Source: Sphingobacteriia bacterium 24-36-13 (GTDB lineage: Bacteria > Bacteroidota > Bacteroidia > Chitinophagales > Chitinophagaceae). Taken from it: a stretch of 64,000 nucleotides of DNA. The stretch spans positions 1 to 64,000 of the forward strand of contig NCHN01000009.1 of the NCBI GenBank assembly GCA_002281875.1, read 5' to 3'. Positions 32,411 through 42,665 of the stretch are shown here, piece by piece. Position numbers and translations under genes: made by a program. The notes under the pieces were generated by a model, which searched no databases, had not been told where the DNA came from, and worked only from the letters and a program-made list of their open reading frames with translations. The stretch's first letter is position 1. The number at the start of each line of letters is the position of its first letter.

Positions 32411-32440
32411 AGACCCCGAATCAATAAATTGATCGGGGCC
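32411..32440. terminator. bidirectional terminator
   Basis: GACCCCGA-TCAAT and ATTGATCGGGG pair around a 2-base loop with one bulge. T-rich flanks are present on both strands. It serves the SRPBCC gene and the convergent SusD-like gene. Confidence 0.8.
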
Positions 32441-32469
32441 TTATTACGAACTAATTGGGGAGAGACTCT

Positions 32470-33777
32470 TTAATTAGCTGGATCTGCTGGTGTGTTTGGA
32501 TTATTATCACGCTCTCTGCTAGGATAAGGGAAGAATGTTCTCTTTCTTTCACTTACAGGACGGCCTAATCTTCTGTTGTCTTCTAAGCGCATTCCGCTCA
32601 TACATAATTCGATGCAACGTTGACGATAAATTTCATCGGTTAAAGCTGCTGCACTAACTGTTCCACTATATGCCGTTAAACCACCACCTACACCAAATGG
32701 ATCTGCACTTGGTAATTGGGTTCTAACCGCATTAATTTCTGTTACAGCTGCAGTTAAATTAGGTGCTGCTTGTTTTACATAACACTCTGCTTTTATCAAA
32801 CGCATTTCGTCTGGCAAGTAAACAGGTATTGCCTGTGTTGCCGTACTAAAAAATCCTTTGATTCTGTAACGTGGTTGAATGGTTGGATTGATTGCTGTGT
32901 AAAATGCAATACGTTGGTCGTTCAAATCTGGCGCCAATGCAGTAGGTAAACCTAATGTGGAATCCAAAATTTGAAACACGTTATTGGTTGCTGTTGCAGT
33001 GGTGAAAATAGGATTGGTCACTATGGCATCATAGCCTAAAATTGCGCCACCATAATTTAAATCTACCGCATTAGCAGCTGTTAACGCACCTGCATAATCA
33101 CCTGCGAATAAACTGTAGCGAGCAATTAATGCATTGATGGTATTATTAAAGAATGCAGGAGTAACAGACGTTGGTACGTTTGCAAAAAATGCTGCACTTG
33201 GAGGATTCGCTCCTACTGCTGTTTGTGCTGCACGTAAAGTAGTAACGGCTCTTCTAAATCCATCTGCTCTGCTTTGGAAAGCTGCTGGTGCAGCTTGAGT
33301 TCCAGGCGCCGCAGGAATTTGTTCGAAGAACATGGCTAAATTCCCAATGGCCATTGCTTTAAAAATACTCGCATAAGCTAGTAATCCTGATGCATATGCT
33401 TTGTCTCCTAATTTATTGGCACCTGCAATCACATTGTCTGCATCGTAAATGATCTTGTTGTTCCAAGTCCACATATTACCTACAATGCCATTTAAATTGT
33501 CTACAACGGCGCCTCCTGTAAATAATTGCAATTCATCGGTATTACCCGCATTCATTAACCTGAATTCATTGGTTAATGCGCCTGCTGCTGTAATGCCATT
33601 GTACACAGGGCTTAGTCTGCCATTGCTATAAACGTTTTGTAATCCAACAGCAACACCCGCTAATCCTCTTGGAGTAGAAAAAGCATCTGTATCGCCAATT
33701 GCGCCGGGATTGGTAAAGTCTTGCTTACAAGCAACCAGACTTACTCCGGATAAAATAATCAATAATATTTTTTTCAT
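32470..33777 (-). CDS. SusD/RagB-family outer-membrane lipoprotein
   Basis: A 435-residue surface lipoprotein that caps a SusC-type transporter. The lipobox LVAC puts the acylated Cys at residue 17. TPR-like helices follow, and the C-terminal family block IYRQRCIELCMSGMRLEDNRRLGRP is preserved. The Ala/Asn-rich middle (about 170-260) is unusual, and the protein is shorter than most glycan-binding SusD members (500 or more). It lies directly downstream of the SusC gene (19 bp) with no glycoside hydrolase nearby, so the ligand may be something other than a polysaccharide. Confidence 0.9.
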   Translation of the reverse strand: MKKILLIILSGVSLVACKQDFTNPGAIGDTDAFSTPRGLAGVAVGLQNVYSNGRLSPVYNGITAAGALTNEFRLMNAGNTDELQLFTGGAVVDNLNGIVGNMWTWNNKIIYDADNVIAGANKLGDKAYASGLLAYASIFKAMAIGNLAMFFEQIPAAPGTQAAPAAFQSRADGFRRAVTTLRAAQTAVGANPPSAAFFANVPTSVTPAFFNNTINALIARYSLFAGDYAGALTAANAVDLNYGGAILGYDAIVTNPIFTTATATNNVFQILDSTLGLPTALAPDLNDQRIAFYTAINPTIQPRYRIKGFFSTATQAIPVYLPDEMRLIKAECYVKQAAPNLTAAVTEINAVRTQLPSADPFGVGGGLTAYSGTVSAAALTDEIYRQRCIELCMSGMRLEDNRRLGRPVSERKRTFFPYPSRERDNNPNTPADPAN

Positions 33778-33796
33778 GTTAATCTAGTTTGATGGG

Positions 33797-36700
33797 TTAG
33801 AAATTTGCTACAACACCGAATTGGAAGGTCTTCGGAATAGGTACGTTACCAAAATCAACTCCTCTGAACAAACTGCTTTGTCCCGTTGAATTGGTTTCAG
33901 GATCATATCCTCTGTAGTTGTCCCATGAGATTAGGTTTCTACCAGTTAGTGTTACGGTTAAGCTACTGAAAAGGTTGCTCACTTTTCCAAATGCGTATCC
34001 AACAGATAATTCACGCAGTTTGGTGAAAGATCCATCGTCTACTCTCCACTCTTCAATACCATAAATTCCACTGATATATCCTCTTGGAATTTCTCCTTTA
34101 TGTTCTCTTTGTGCAAACTCACTTCCATTACCAACACCTTGTCTGGTTCTGAAATCTGCGTTAAATACCTCTGCTCCAGCTACTCTGTCTAATTGGAAAC
34201 CGAACGTCCATTTTTTGTAAGTAAAACTGTTGATTAAAGTTGCAGTGTAAGTAGGATTTGGAGAACCTAAAACAGATCTAAGAATGGTAGCGTTAGGTCC
34301 GGTAGTATAAGGTAACCCAGTTGCCGGATCCAATGCTGGAGTTCCAAATGGTTGTCCATTGGCAATTGGACCTCTTGCTGTAACTGGAATACCTGCTGCA
34401 TTCTTCACTTCTGTTCCGTTGGCGTTTCTTGCAAAGAAAGTAGAATAGAATACTGGGGCATCATATCCAGGAATCAAAGCAAATACCGCACCGGTAGGGG
34501 CAGAAAATGAAATGAATGGAACACCTAAGTTTTCAATTCTGTTTTTGTTCTTATTAAAGTTACCTGTGATTTCCCAAGTAAAGTTTTTGTTCTTAATTGG
34601 AACTGCTGTAACCATAATTTCAAAACCCTTGTTGCTTAAAGAACCAACGTTCTTAGTAGCAGTTGGGAATCCAGAACTTGGTGCATTGGTAATATTCGGT
34701 ACCAATAAGTCGGTTACTTTTTTATTGTAATAGTTAAAAGTGAATTGTAATCTATTACCTAATAAAGCAATGTCTGTTCCAATTTCTAATTCTTTCTGGC
34801 GCTCTGGTTTCAAGTCTGAACTAATCGTTGCAGATGGAGACGTTAAGCTGGTTCTACCTAAGAAAGGAGAGATATTGTAAATATTGAAACGGTCGTATGC
34901 GCCAATACCAGTAAGGTTTCCGCTTTCTCCGTATGCTGCACGAATCTTGAATACGTCTACTGTATTTGCTAATGATGATTTCTTAAAGAATTCTGTTTCA
35001 GATAAAATATAGTTACCACTTACTTTAGGGTAGAAGAAGTTTCTATTGTTTTTATCAAATACAGATGATCCATCTATTCTTCCTGCAACTGTTACAAACA
35101 ATTGGTTGTTGAACTTAAAGTTCTGTTGTAAGAAAAATCCACGAATGGTTCTTTCGCTTCTACCATCTGAGTTAGGCAATAAAGTACTACCACCTGTAGC
35201 TGTAGAAATACCTGGCAATAAACCTCGGCTTTGTGCTAAAATATAATTGGCTTTTTCATACTGTTCAGAATATCCAAACTGTGTTACCGAAGACAATTTA
35301 TTGGTTAACTGTGTAGTGTAGGTAAAGTTTAAATCGTGGTTAAAGAACGTAGAGTTAAAGCTTGCTGCACTTGCATAACCATTTAGCGTTGGGTCTAAAG
35401 TTGCACCACCTCCATAGAATCCTGGACTAGCATTGTATGGGAATGGAGGAATAAATGTGGTTCCGTTTTGTGCAATATTGTCTAAACCTGCTGTGTAATC
35501 AATCACCAACCCTTTTACAGGGAACAACTTAAATCCTACATTAGAAACCGTTCTATTGGTAACGTTTCTTTGTTTGATATCGTTGATAATAGTTAAAGGA
35601 TTCACACGTCCTCTTTCGCCTACTGCTTGCAAATTTCCATTTGCATCTCTTACGCCAATATTGTGGAAATTTCCAATAATGGTCATAGAGTTAATAGGAG
35701 AGAAGAAGCTATTACCATCTGGCTTTTCATTGGTTGCGTTATTGGTATAGTTGATACCTGCATTCCAACTAAACCAGTTGTTTACTTTGTTGTCTAAATT
35801 TAATCTGAAACCAAAACGAGTATTGTCTGTACCTCTGATGATACCTTGGTTGCTATTGTAATTTAAAGATGCAAAATAACGCATTTTGTCTTGTCCACCA
35901 GTGATAGAAACGTTGTTATCGGTACCATATCCTGTTCTAAAAATATCGTCTTGGTAGTCGTAACGAGTTACTGGAGAAGTGGTAGTTAATCCTGTTAACA
36001 AGATATCCTGCGTAACAGCACCAGGCCCATCAGTTGGTCCACCAAACTTGGTAGTAGCATTATTGAATACCAAACGTTTTCTTAATGAATTGGTGCTTAC
36101 TTTAGAACTAAAAGTGATTTTTGGTGCACCTGTAGATCCTCTTTTTGTAAAGATTTGGATTACCCCAGCATTTGCACGGCTACCATAAATAGCAGCTGCT
36201 GCAGCACCGTTCAACACTTCAATTCTATCAATATCATTGGGGTTGATATCTACCATTCTATTTTGCCCTACGCTACCATAAGTATCATAGTCACTCTGTG
36301 CATTGGTTACTCTTGCATTGGAGTTGTTTAAAATTACTCCGTCAATAATATACAATGGATCAGAAGAACCAGAGATAGAACTCACGCCACGCAATTTCAC
36401 ACTCATGCCACCTGCAGGATCTCCTGAGTTCTGTGTGATTTGCGCACCTGGCACTTTACCTTGTAAAGAGGCAATGGCATTGGGTGATCCTGCATTGTTG
36501 ATTTGGCTTCCTTTAACGGTGCCAATAAAATTACCCAATTGCTTTTTGGTTGTTCCTTGTGAAGTACCTGTAACCACTACTTCATCTAATCCGGTAGCAT
36601 CTTCCTTTAAAGAAGCATCGAAAGTGAAGCTGCCTGTAGTGGCACTCACGGTCAAATTCTTTTCTGCAGACCTAAATCCCACAGAAGAAATAACTACATC

Positions 36701-36934
36701 ATATTTGCCTTGCTTTAAATTGGCAATGAACTGATAACTACCATCGGTGTTTGAAGCAGTTCCTGCTCCAGAATTTTTGATGGTAATAGAAGCGCCGGGA
36801 ATAGGTAGCCCTTTGCTGTCGGTTACTTTTCCTTTAATAGTTGTTTGAGCTTGCAAGCCAATTGTCAATGTAATACCGAAGAGAAGGAAGCACAACTTCG
36901 ATATAACATTGGCCTTGCCATAGTTAACATTCAT
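33797..36934 (-). CDS. SusC/RagA-family TonB-dependent outer-membrane receptor
   Basis: A 1045-residue TonB-dependent importer. The signal peptide ends near residue 30 (GLQAQ). A carboxypeptidase-regulatory-like domain follows (TIKGKVTDSKGLPIPGASI, to about 110), then the plug with EVVVTGTSQ and the SusC marker LYIIDGVIL, and a beta barrel ending in Phe (VANF). It has no sigma-interaction (STN) domain. Together with the SusD gene it forms the standard SusCD pump. No upstream regulator is adjacent. Confidence 0.95.
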   Translation of the reverse strand: MNVNYGKANVISKLCFLLFGITLTIGLQAQTTIKGKVTDSKGLPIPGASITIKNSGAGTASNTDGSYQFIANLKQGKYDVVISSVGFRSAEKNLTVSATTGSFTFDASLKEDATGLDEVVVTGTSQGTTKKQLGNFIGTVKGSQINNAGSPNAIASLQGKVPGAQITQNSGDPAGGMSVKLRGVSSISGSSDPLYIIDGVILNNSNARVTNAQSDYDTYGSVGQNRMVDINPNDIDRIEVLNGAAAAAIYGSRANAGVIQIFTKRGSTGAPKITFSSKVSTNSLRKRLVFNNATTKFGGPTDGPGAVTQDILLTGLTTTSPVTRYDYQDDIFRTGYGTDNNVSITGGQDKMRYFASLNYNSNQGIIRGTDNTRFGFRLNLDNKVNNWFSWNAGINYTNNATNEKPDGNSFFSPINSMTIIGNFHNIGVRDANGNLQAVGERGRVNPLTIINDIKQRNVTNRTVSNVGFKLFPVKGLVIDYTAGLDNIAQNGTTFIPPFPYNASPGFYGGGATLDPTLNGYASAASFNSTFFNHDLNFTYTTQLTNKLSSVTQFGYSEQYEKANYILAQSRGLLPGISTATGGSTLLPNSDGRSERTIRGFFLQQNFKFNNQLFVTVAGRIDGSSVFDKNNRNFFYPKVSGNYILSETEFFKKSSLANTVDVFKIRAAYGESGNLTGIGAYDRFNIYNISPFLGRTSLTSPSATISSDLKPERQKELEIGTDIALLGNRLQFTFNYYNKKVTDLLVPNITNAPSSGFPTATKNVGSLSNKGFEIMVTAVPIKNKNFTWEITGNFNKNKNRIENLGVPFISFSAPTGAVFALIPGYDAPVFYSTFFARNANGTEVKNAAGIPVTARGPIANGQPFGTPALDPATGLPYTTGPNATILRSVLGSPNPTYTATLINSFTYKKWTFGFQLDRVAGAEVFNADFRTRQGVGNGSEFAQREHKGEIPRGYISGIYGIEEWRVDDGSFTKLRELSVGYAFGKVSNLFSSLTVTLTGRNLISWDNYRGYDPETNSTGQSSLFRGVDFGNVPIPKTFQFGVVANF

Positions 36935-37089
36935 ATGCGTATCGTTTTGGAGGTTTATAAAACATCATAAATATATAATATATGCGGGAATTTCTTGGTT
37001 TTGTTTATACAGACGGTGAATAATTAGTGGAAACTGTTCAATTAGGCGGATAAAAATGCATAAAACCGCAAAAATGTGCATTTCTGCGA

Positions 37090-38025
37090 TTAGTCTGATG
37101 ACTGAATAAATCGCAAATTTCTTTTGATGCCACTAAATTTTGAACGCTTTAAAGGACTCTCTTTGAAAATGGTCTTAAATGATTCTTCTGTTAATTCTTC
37201 CCATTGGCTGGTTGTTAAATTTAAGACAGCAGAAATTGGTTCAAACGATGGTTCTTGATGGGGCTTGCTAAATCGATTCCATGGACAAATATCCTGACAG
37301 ATATCACAGCCAAACATCCAATTATTGAATTGGTCTTTTAATTCATTGGGAAGTAATGCGTCTTTTAATTCTATCGTATAATAGCTAATGCATTTACTTC
37401 CATTGATTTTTTTGTCGGGCAATATAGCTTCTGTAGGGCAAGCTTCTATGCACTTGGTACAAGAGCCGCAATAATCTTTTGCAAATGGGGCATCGGCTTC
37501 TAAAGCGATGTCTACTATTAAAGTTGCAATAAAAAAGAAGGAGCCCGATTGTTTATGAATTAAGTTTCCATTTTTACCTACCCACCCCAAACCAGATTGT
37601 ACTGCCCAAGATCTTTCTAAAACGGGCGCTGAATCTACAAAGCCTCTTCCATTTATTTCTCCAATATGGGTACTTAATTCTGCTAAAAATAATTTTAGCT
37701 GTGAACGAATTACTTCATGATAATCTTTGCCCCATGCATATTTAGAAATGAGTGGGGTGTTTGGTTTTTGTTTTGCTGAGGGATAATAATTCTTGAGTAA
37801 CGTAATCACCGACTTAGCACCGGGCACCAATTTGCTTGGATCTACGCGTAAATCAAAATGGTTTTCCATGTATTGCATTTTACCATGCATACCTTGGTGC
37901 AGCCATTTTTCTAACCTTCTTGCGTCTTCGTCTAATTTGACTGCTTGTGCAATTCCGCAATACTCAAAGCCCAGCTTTTTGGCTATTGATTTTACTTGTT
38001 GCGTATATTGTTGAATAGGCAACAT
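37090..38025 (-). CDS. queG: epoxyqueuosine reductase QueG
   Basis: A 311-residue enzyme of queuosine tRNA modification, reducing epoxyqueuosine to queuosine with cobalamin and two 4Fe-4S clusters. The ligands are in CGSCTKCIEACPTEAI and CDICQDICPWN. The N-terminal domain (AKKLGFEYCGIAQAV and SVITLLKNYYPSA) is the cobalamin-binding part with RSWAVQSGLGWVGKNGNLI. It lacks the C-terminal HEAT-repeat extension found in some members, normal for a 300-residue QueG. The start overlaps the serine-hydrolase stop by 1 base. Confidence 0.95.
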   Translation of the reverse strand: MLPIQQYTQQVKSIAKKLGFEYCGIAQAVKLDEDARRLEKWLHQGMHGKMQYMENHFDLRVDPSKLVPGAKSVITLLKNYYPSAKQKPNTPLISKYAWGKDYHEVIRSQLKLFLAELSTHIGEINGRGFVDSAPVLERSWAVQSGLGWVGKNGNLIHKQSGSFFFIATLIVDIALEADAPFAKDYCGSCTKCIEACPTEAILPDKKINGSKCISYYTIELKDALLPNELKDQFNNWMFGCDICQDICPWNRFSKPHQEPSFEPISAVLNLTTSQWEELTEESFKTIFKESPLKRSKFSGIKRNLRFIQSSD

Positions 38026-39074
38026 TAGTTACAATTAGCTACAATTTGTTCGTCAATAATTCCTTTCAACTTTAAATAGGTTTCTTTCTTTTCTTCAGAT
38101 AAGAATTGCTTGGTAAAAAATACTACCGCGTAGTTTCTACACAAATCTATCATGGGCCATGTGCCAAATAAACCAGGACAAGCAACCACTGATGCTGCAC
38201 CAGTTTGGTTGGTTTGAAGAATCCATGATCCCAATGCATAATTGTATCCCTCCGCAGATTTAGGCGCATACTTAATCATTGATGAAGTGGTCTGTGCTTG
38301 CATTAATAATTGAACAGATGTTTCAGATAAAATACGCTTTCCATTGTATATGCCCTTATTCAATAACATCGAGCAAAAGTTCATGTAGTCATTGGCAGTA
38401 GACTGCGCTCCGCCAGAAGGATTGATTGCATTCAAGGTAGAAAAATTGGTGCTTCGCATTTGAAGTGGTCTCAAAATTTTTTCTTGCATTAATTGTTCAA
38501 AACTTCTTCTAGTGGCCACTTCTATAAATCTGCCTGCAATATTCATTCCTACATTGCTGTACCTAAATTCTAATCCTGGGTTGGCCATGATTTCTTTTTT
38601 GGTTGCAAATTCTTCCACTTCTTCTTCTAGGCTATTGTATCGTCCTCTTTTGATAATATTCGCTAATTTAATTGGCTCCGATTCAATACCTGTTAAATGA
38701 CTTAAGCAATGTCTTATAGTAATAAACCCTTTGCTATACTTTGTAAATACCGGTAAGTACTTACTGATTTTATCGTCTAATGAAATTTTTCCTTCGTCTA
38801 CCAATGCCATGATTAATGCAGCAGTTAACCATTTGCTGCTACTGGCAATAGGGGCTTGTGTTTTAGGAGTAAATTCTCCTGTAGATTTAGAAAAAATGAT
38901 TTTCCCATCCTTATATACTAGAATGACAAATTCTTTACCCAACTCCTTATTGGAAGCTGCAATTGCGCTTTCTAATTGCTGAAAATTAAACTGTGCCTTA
39001 GTTGGCTGTAATAATAACAGAAAACCCATTACCAGGCTGACTTTTACGCATGTTTTCCATTTTTTTAGCGACAT
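38025..39074 (-). CDS. exported beta-lactamase-like serine hydrolase
   Basis: A 349-residue class C beta-lactamase/esterase-fold protein. An N-terminal hydrophobic segment (about 11-27, ending KAQ) exports it. The active site motif SxxK is Ser78-Ser79-Ser80-Lys81 (ASSSKW). The second element YSN lies in FRYSNVGMN. The third (HxG or KTG) is not clear, the C-terminal part reading ALGSWILQ. Such proteins may be peptidases or esterases rather than antibiotic-resistance enzymes. It is translationally coupled to queG. Confidence 0.85.
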   Translation of the reverse strand: MSLKKWKTCVKVSLVMGFLLLLQPTKAQFNFQQLESAIAASNKELGKEFVILVYKDGKIIFSKSTGEFTPKTQAPIASSSKWLTAALIMALVDEGKISLDDKISKYLPVFTKYSKGFITIRHCLSHLTGIESEPIKLANIIKRGRYNSLEEEVEEFATKKEIMANPGLEFRYSNVGMNIAGRFIEVATRRSFEQLMQEKILRPLQMRSTNFSTLNAINPSGGAQSTANDYMNFCSMLLNKGIYNGKRILSETSVQLLMQAQTTSSMIKYAPKSAEGYNYALGSWILQTNQTGAASVVACPGLFGTWPMIDLCRNYAVVFFTKQFLSEEKKETYLKLKGIIDEQIVANCN

Positions 39075-39142
39075 AATTTCCGAATTATTGGCTTGGATTG
39101 TTGTTTGATTGATGGTATAAAGTTAAGTTAATCAACACAATT

Positions 39143-41737
39143 ATGAATCTGAACAATTATACCATTAAAGCGCAGGAAGCCATTCAGTCTGCTCAACAGA
39201 TTGCTTATACTAACAGCAATCCTTCTATTGAAACAGATCACTTGTTAAAAGCATTGATAGCTGAAAAAGATTCTGCTATTGATTTCTTATTAAAAAAGAA
39301 CAATGTGAATCCTACTTTTCTAGAAGCTAAGCTAATGGAACAGCTGAATAAGCTACCCAAAATTAAAGATGGGGAACCGGCTCAAGCAGCAGGAAGAGAT
39401 TTTAGCAATGCATTGTTAAAAGCTAATTCAGTAATGGGCCTATTTAAAGATGAGTTTATTACTCCCGAACATTTATTGATGGCATTGGTGCAAATGAATG
39501 ATGCTACTGGTAAATTATTAAAGAGTGCTGGCTTAACCGAAAAAGGATTAACCACTGCTATTAAAGATTTGCGTAAAGGAGATACCATTCAATCACAAGC
39601 TCAGGAAACGCAATTAAATATGCTGAACAAGTTTGCAAAGAACCTGAATGATATGGCTCGTAAAGGGAAGTTAGATCCAGTAATTGGGAGAGACGAAGAA
39701 ATTAGAAGAACCCTACATATTTTAACTAGAAGATCAAAGAATAATCCCATTCTAGTGGGTGAGCCAGGGGTAGGAAAAACAGCTATAGTAGAAGGGTTGG
39801 CCATGCGTATAGTGAATGGCGATGTTCCTGAAAACTTGAAATCTAAAGTGATTTATGGATTAGATATGGGGCAATTAATTGCAGGTGCTAAATACAAGGG
39901 AGAGTTTGAAGAAAGATTAAAAGGAGTAGTTAAAGAAGTTACTTCAAGTGAAGGGGAGATTATTTTATTCATAGATGAAATACATACATTAATTGGTGCA
40001 GGTGGTGGCGAAGGTGCCATGGATGCTGCGAATATTTTAAAGCCTGCATTGGCAAGAGGTGAATTGCGTGCCATTGGAGCCACTACATTGAATGAATACC
40101 AAAAGTATTTTGAGAAAGACAAAGCGTTGGAACGCAGATTTCAAAAAGTAATCATTGACGAACCAACTGTAGAAGATGCTATTTCTATTTTACGTGGGTT
40201 AAAAGATCGCTACGAAACCCATCACCATGTAAGAATAAAAGACGAAGCTATTATTGCAGCAGTTGAATTGTCTAATAGATATGTAACCGATCGTTTTTTA
40301 CCAGATAAAGCCATCGACTTAATAGATGAGAGTGCCGCCAAACTTAGGCTCGAGATGAATTCAATGCCAGAAGAACTAGATAAATTAGAAAGACAAATCA
40401 GGCAATTAGAAATTGAAAGAGAAGCAATCAAGCGTGAAGATGATGAAGATAAATTAAAAGAACTCAATATTGAAATAAGCAATTTGGCTGTTGAAAGAGA
40501 TACGCTTAAAGCTAAATGGACACAAGAAAAAGAATTGGTTGAGAAAGTACAAACCGCTAAAGCAAGTATTGAGCAGTTAAAGCAAGAAGCTGAGCAAGCA
40601 GAACGAAATGGAGAGTATGGTAAAGTGGCAGAAATTAGATATGGCAAAGTAAAAGAGCAAGAAACAATTATTGCTTCTGTTACTGAACAGCTTTTAAACT
40701 CTTCTGAAAAAAGATTATTGAAAGAAGAAGTAGATGCTGAAGATATTGCAGAAAGTATTGCAAAAGCTACTGGCATACCTGTTGCAAAAATGTTGCAGGG
40801 CGAAAGAGAAAAACTACTTCACTTAGAAGAAGAATTACACAGTCGTGTAGTTGGTCAAGAAGAGGCAATTAGCGCAGTTTCTGATGCCATTAGAAGAAGT
40901 AGGGCCGGATTGCAAGATCCTAAAAAACCAATTGGGTCTTTTATATTCTTAGGAACTACTGGTGTGGGTAAAACAGAGCTAGCTAAAGCGTTGGCTGAGT
41001 ACTTATTCGATGATGAAACTATGATGACTCGTATTGATATGAGCGAATACCAAGAGAAGCACACTGTTTCTAGATTAATTGGTGCTCCTCCCGGATATGT
41101 AGGATACGATGAAGGTGGCCAATTAACAGAAGCTGTAAGAAGAAAGCCCTATAGTGTGGTTTTGTTAGATGAAATTGAAAAAGCACACCCTGATGTTTGG
41201 AATGTAATGCTTCAAGTATTAGACGATGGAAGATTGACTGATAATAAAGGTAGAATGGTGAATTTTAAAAATACCATTATTATTATGACCAGCAATATAG
41301 GAAGCCATTTAATTCAAGACGCTTTTGAGGGAGTAGCCGAAACTGGTATTGAAGAAGCTACGGAAAAAGCAAAGACGGAAGTAATGCAGTTATTAAAACA
41401 AACGGTAAGGCCTGAGTTTTTAAATAGGGTAGATGAAGTGATTATGTTTAGTCCTTTAAATAAAAAACAGCTAAGAGGAATTGTAGCAATACAATTAGAA
41501 GGGCTTAAAAAATTAGTTGCTGAGAATGATATCACGTTAAAATTCAGTGACTATTTAATTGAGTATTTAATTGAACAAGGGTTTGATGCACAATTGGGAG
41601 CAAGGCCTTTAAAGCGGTTGATTCAGAAACTCATTGTGAATGCTTTGAGTAAAAAAATCCTTTCTGGCGATATAGATAAAACACAGCCTGTTTTAGTAGA
41701 TGTGTTTGATGGGTTGGTCGTTTTTAGAAATGATTAA
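39143..41737 (+). CDS. clpB: ATP-dependent disaggregase ClpB
   Basis: An 864-residue AAA+ Hsp100 that rescues aggregated protein with DnaK. The N-terminal Clp domain begins [21 protein letters not shown]. The first AAA+ module has Walker A GEPGVGKT (206-213), the middle region is the coiled-coil M domain characteristic of ClpB (about 400-525), and the second module has GTTGVGKT (604-611) and the [14 protein letters not shown]alker B. Arginine fingers and the C-terminal D2 small domain are present. No heat-shock-type regulator or CIRCE-like repeat was noticed. Confidence 0.98.
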   Translation: MNLNNYTIKAQEAIQSAQQIAYTNSNPSIETDHLLKALIAEKDSAIDFLLKKNNVNPTFLEAKLMEQLNKLPKIKDGEPAQAAGRDFSNALLKANSVMGLFKDEFITPEHLLMALVQMNDATGKLLKSAGLTEKGLTTAIKDLRKGDTIQSQAQETQLNMLNKFAKNLNDMARKGKLDPVIGRDEEIRRTLHILTRRSKNNPILVGEPGVGKTAIVEGLAMRIVNGDVPENLKSKVIYGLDMGQLIAGAKYKGEFEERLKGVVKEVTSSEGEIILFIDEIHTLIGAGGGEGAMDAANILKPALARGELRAIGATTLNEYQKYFEKDKALERRFQKVIIDEPTVEDAISILRGLKDRYETHHHVRIKDEAIIAAVELSNRYVTDRFLPDKAIDLIDESAAKLRLEMNSMPEELDKLERQIRQLEIEREAIKREDDEDKLKELNIEISNLAVERDTLKAKWTQEKELVEKVQTAKASIEQLKQEAEQAERNGEYGKVAEIRYGKVKEQETIIASVTEQLLNSSEKRLLKEEVDAEDIAESIAKATGIPVAKMLQGEREKLLHLEEELHSRVVGQEEAISAVSDAIRRSRAGLQDPKKPIGSFIFLGTTGVGKTELAKALAEYLFDDETMMTRIDMSEYQEKHTVSRLIGAPPGYVGYDEGGQLTEAVRRKPYSVVLLDEIEKAHPDVWNVMLQVLDDGRLTDNKGRMVNFKNTIIIMTSNIGSHLIQDAFEGVAETGIEEATEKAKTEVMQLLKQTVRPEFLNRVDEVIMFSPLNKKQLRGIVAIQLEGLKKLVAENDITLKFSDYLIEYLIEQGFDAQLGARPLKRLIQKLIVNALSKKILSGDIDKTQPVLVDVFDGLVVFRND

Positions 41738-41790
41738 ATTATATTAAGCATATCCGCAACTTAAAGTGTTGAATGTTGTAAATTAGAGAA

Positions 41791-42456
41791 ATGAAATGTA
41801 TACTCAGTCTCTTCTTTATATTATTCAACACTTTTTTGTTTGGGCAGAATATGTTTTTGGCAAAGCCGGTTACCCATTTCGTAGAAGTGTATGATGAGAA
41901 AGGGAATCTATTTGGTGGGAATGTGGGAAGCATTAAAGGAAGCCCACTTTGGAAAGATGAATGGTGCAATGCAAATGTTGAAATGTTCAACGGAAAGACT
42001 TTCAATAATATGAAGTTGATTGTGAATTTGGTAAATGGGAATATTCATTTTTTAGAGAAAGATGCCGAGTTCCAATTTATTGAACCAGTTAAAAAAATTA
42101 CTTTGTTCTATAGCTCTGAAGGAATATTTGATTCAACAGTTTTTATTAAAGTTCCTGCCGATAATAATTCATTGTATGAAATTAAAGCCCGTGGGTCTAA
42201 TTACTATTTGTTAGACCTTGTTCAAAAAAAAGCAGCTGATACCTATGATTACGGAAAGTCTTCTGGAGGAAAAGAGTTTCGAGTTTTTAATGAATCCTAT
42301 CTATATAAATTAACTACTTCAGAACTAATAACAGTTAAAGGGAAAACCTTAGCTGAATTATTTAAAGCCGATGCAGATAAAATTCCTTCTGCTTTGAATA
42401 AAGCCAAAAAAAAGCCAAGTTTAAAAAATATCGCAGCTATAATAGCTGCATGGTAA
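41791..42456 (+). CDS. exported protein of unknown function, 221 aa
   Basis: Signal peptide MKCILSLFFILFNTFLFGQ precedes a compact domain that contains DEWCNANVEMFNGKTFNNMKL-like strands and a C-terminal LYKLTTSELITVKGKTLAELF segment. Sequence and size recall small periplasmic or surface proteins of Bacteroidota, but no family is recognised. It follows clpB after 53 bp on the same strand, probably by chance rather than in a functional unit. The C-terminus is Lys/Ala-rich. Confidence 0.7.
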   Translation: MKCILSLFFILFNTFLFGQNMFLAKPVTHFVEVYDEKGNLFGGNVGSIKGSPLWKDEWCNANVEMFNGKTFNNMKLIVNLVNGNIHFLEKDAEFQFIEPVKKITLFYSSEGIFDSTVFIKVPADNNSLYEIKARGSNYYLLDLVQKKAADTYDYGKSSGGKEFRVFNESYLYKLTTSELITVKGKTLAELFKADADKIPSALNKAKKKPSLKNIAAIIAAW

Positions 42457-42665
42457 CAAAAGTTTTTTTGTTAAAATTAATTTAACAGGCAACGGCACGT
42501 ATTTTGCCAGCATCTATCTTGTACATAAGCCAATCAATTATTTTGGCTTGATTCCTTAAAACTATTTGCTTGAGAAAATCATGCTGTATAACGCGGCATG
42601 CAATACTATTGAGCAAACAAAAAATAAAGAACGGATGGCATAATGCTACACTAAAATTTTAAACC
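42457..42665. other. 209-bp intergenic region with small palindromes
   Basis: The segment holds AAGCCAA/TTTGGCTT near 42530-42555 and CATGC/GCATG near 42580-42600, both short hairpins. The first could be a weak terminator of the gene to the left; no T run follows. No further gene is seen. Confidence 0.35.

Noticed and set aside
38025..39074. Antibiotic-degrading beta-lactamase
   Set aside because: The SxxK and YSN motifs place it in the serine hydrolase family, but the third motif is unclear and the coupling to queG gives no resistance context.
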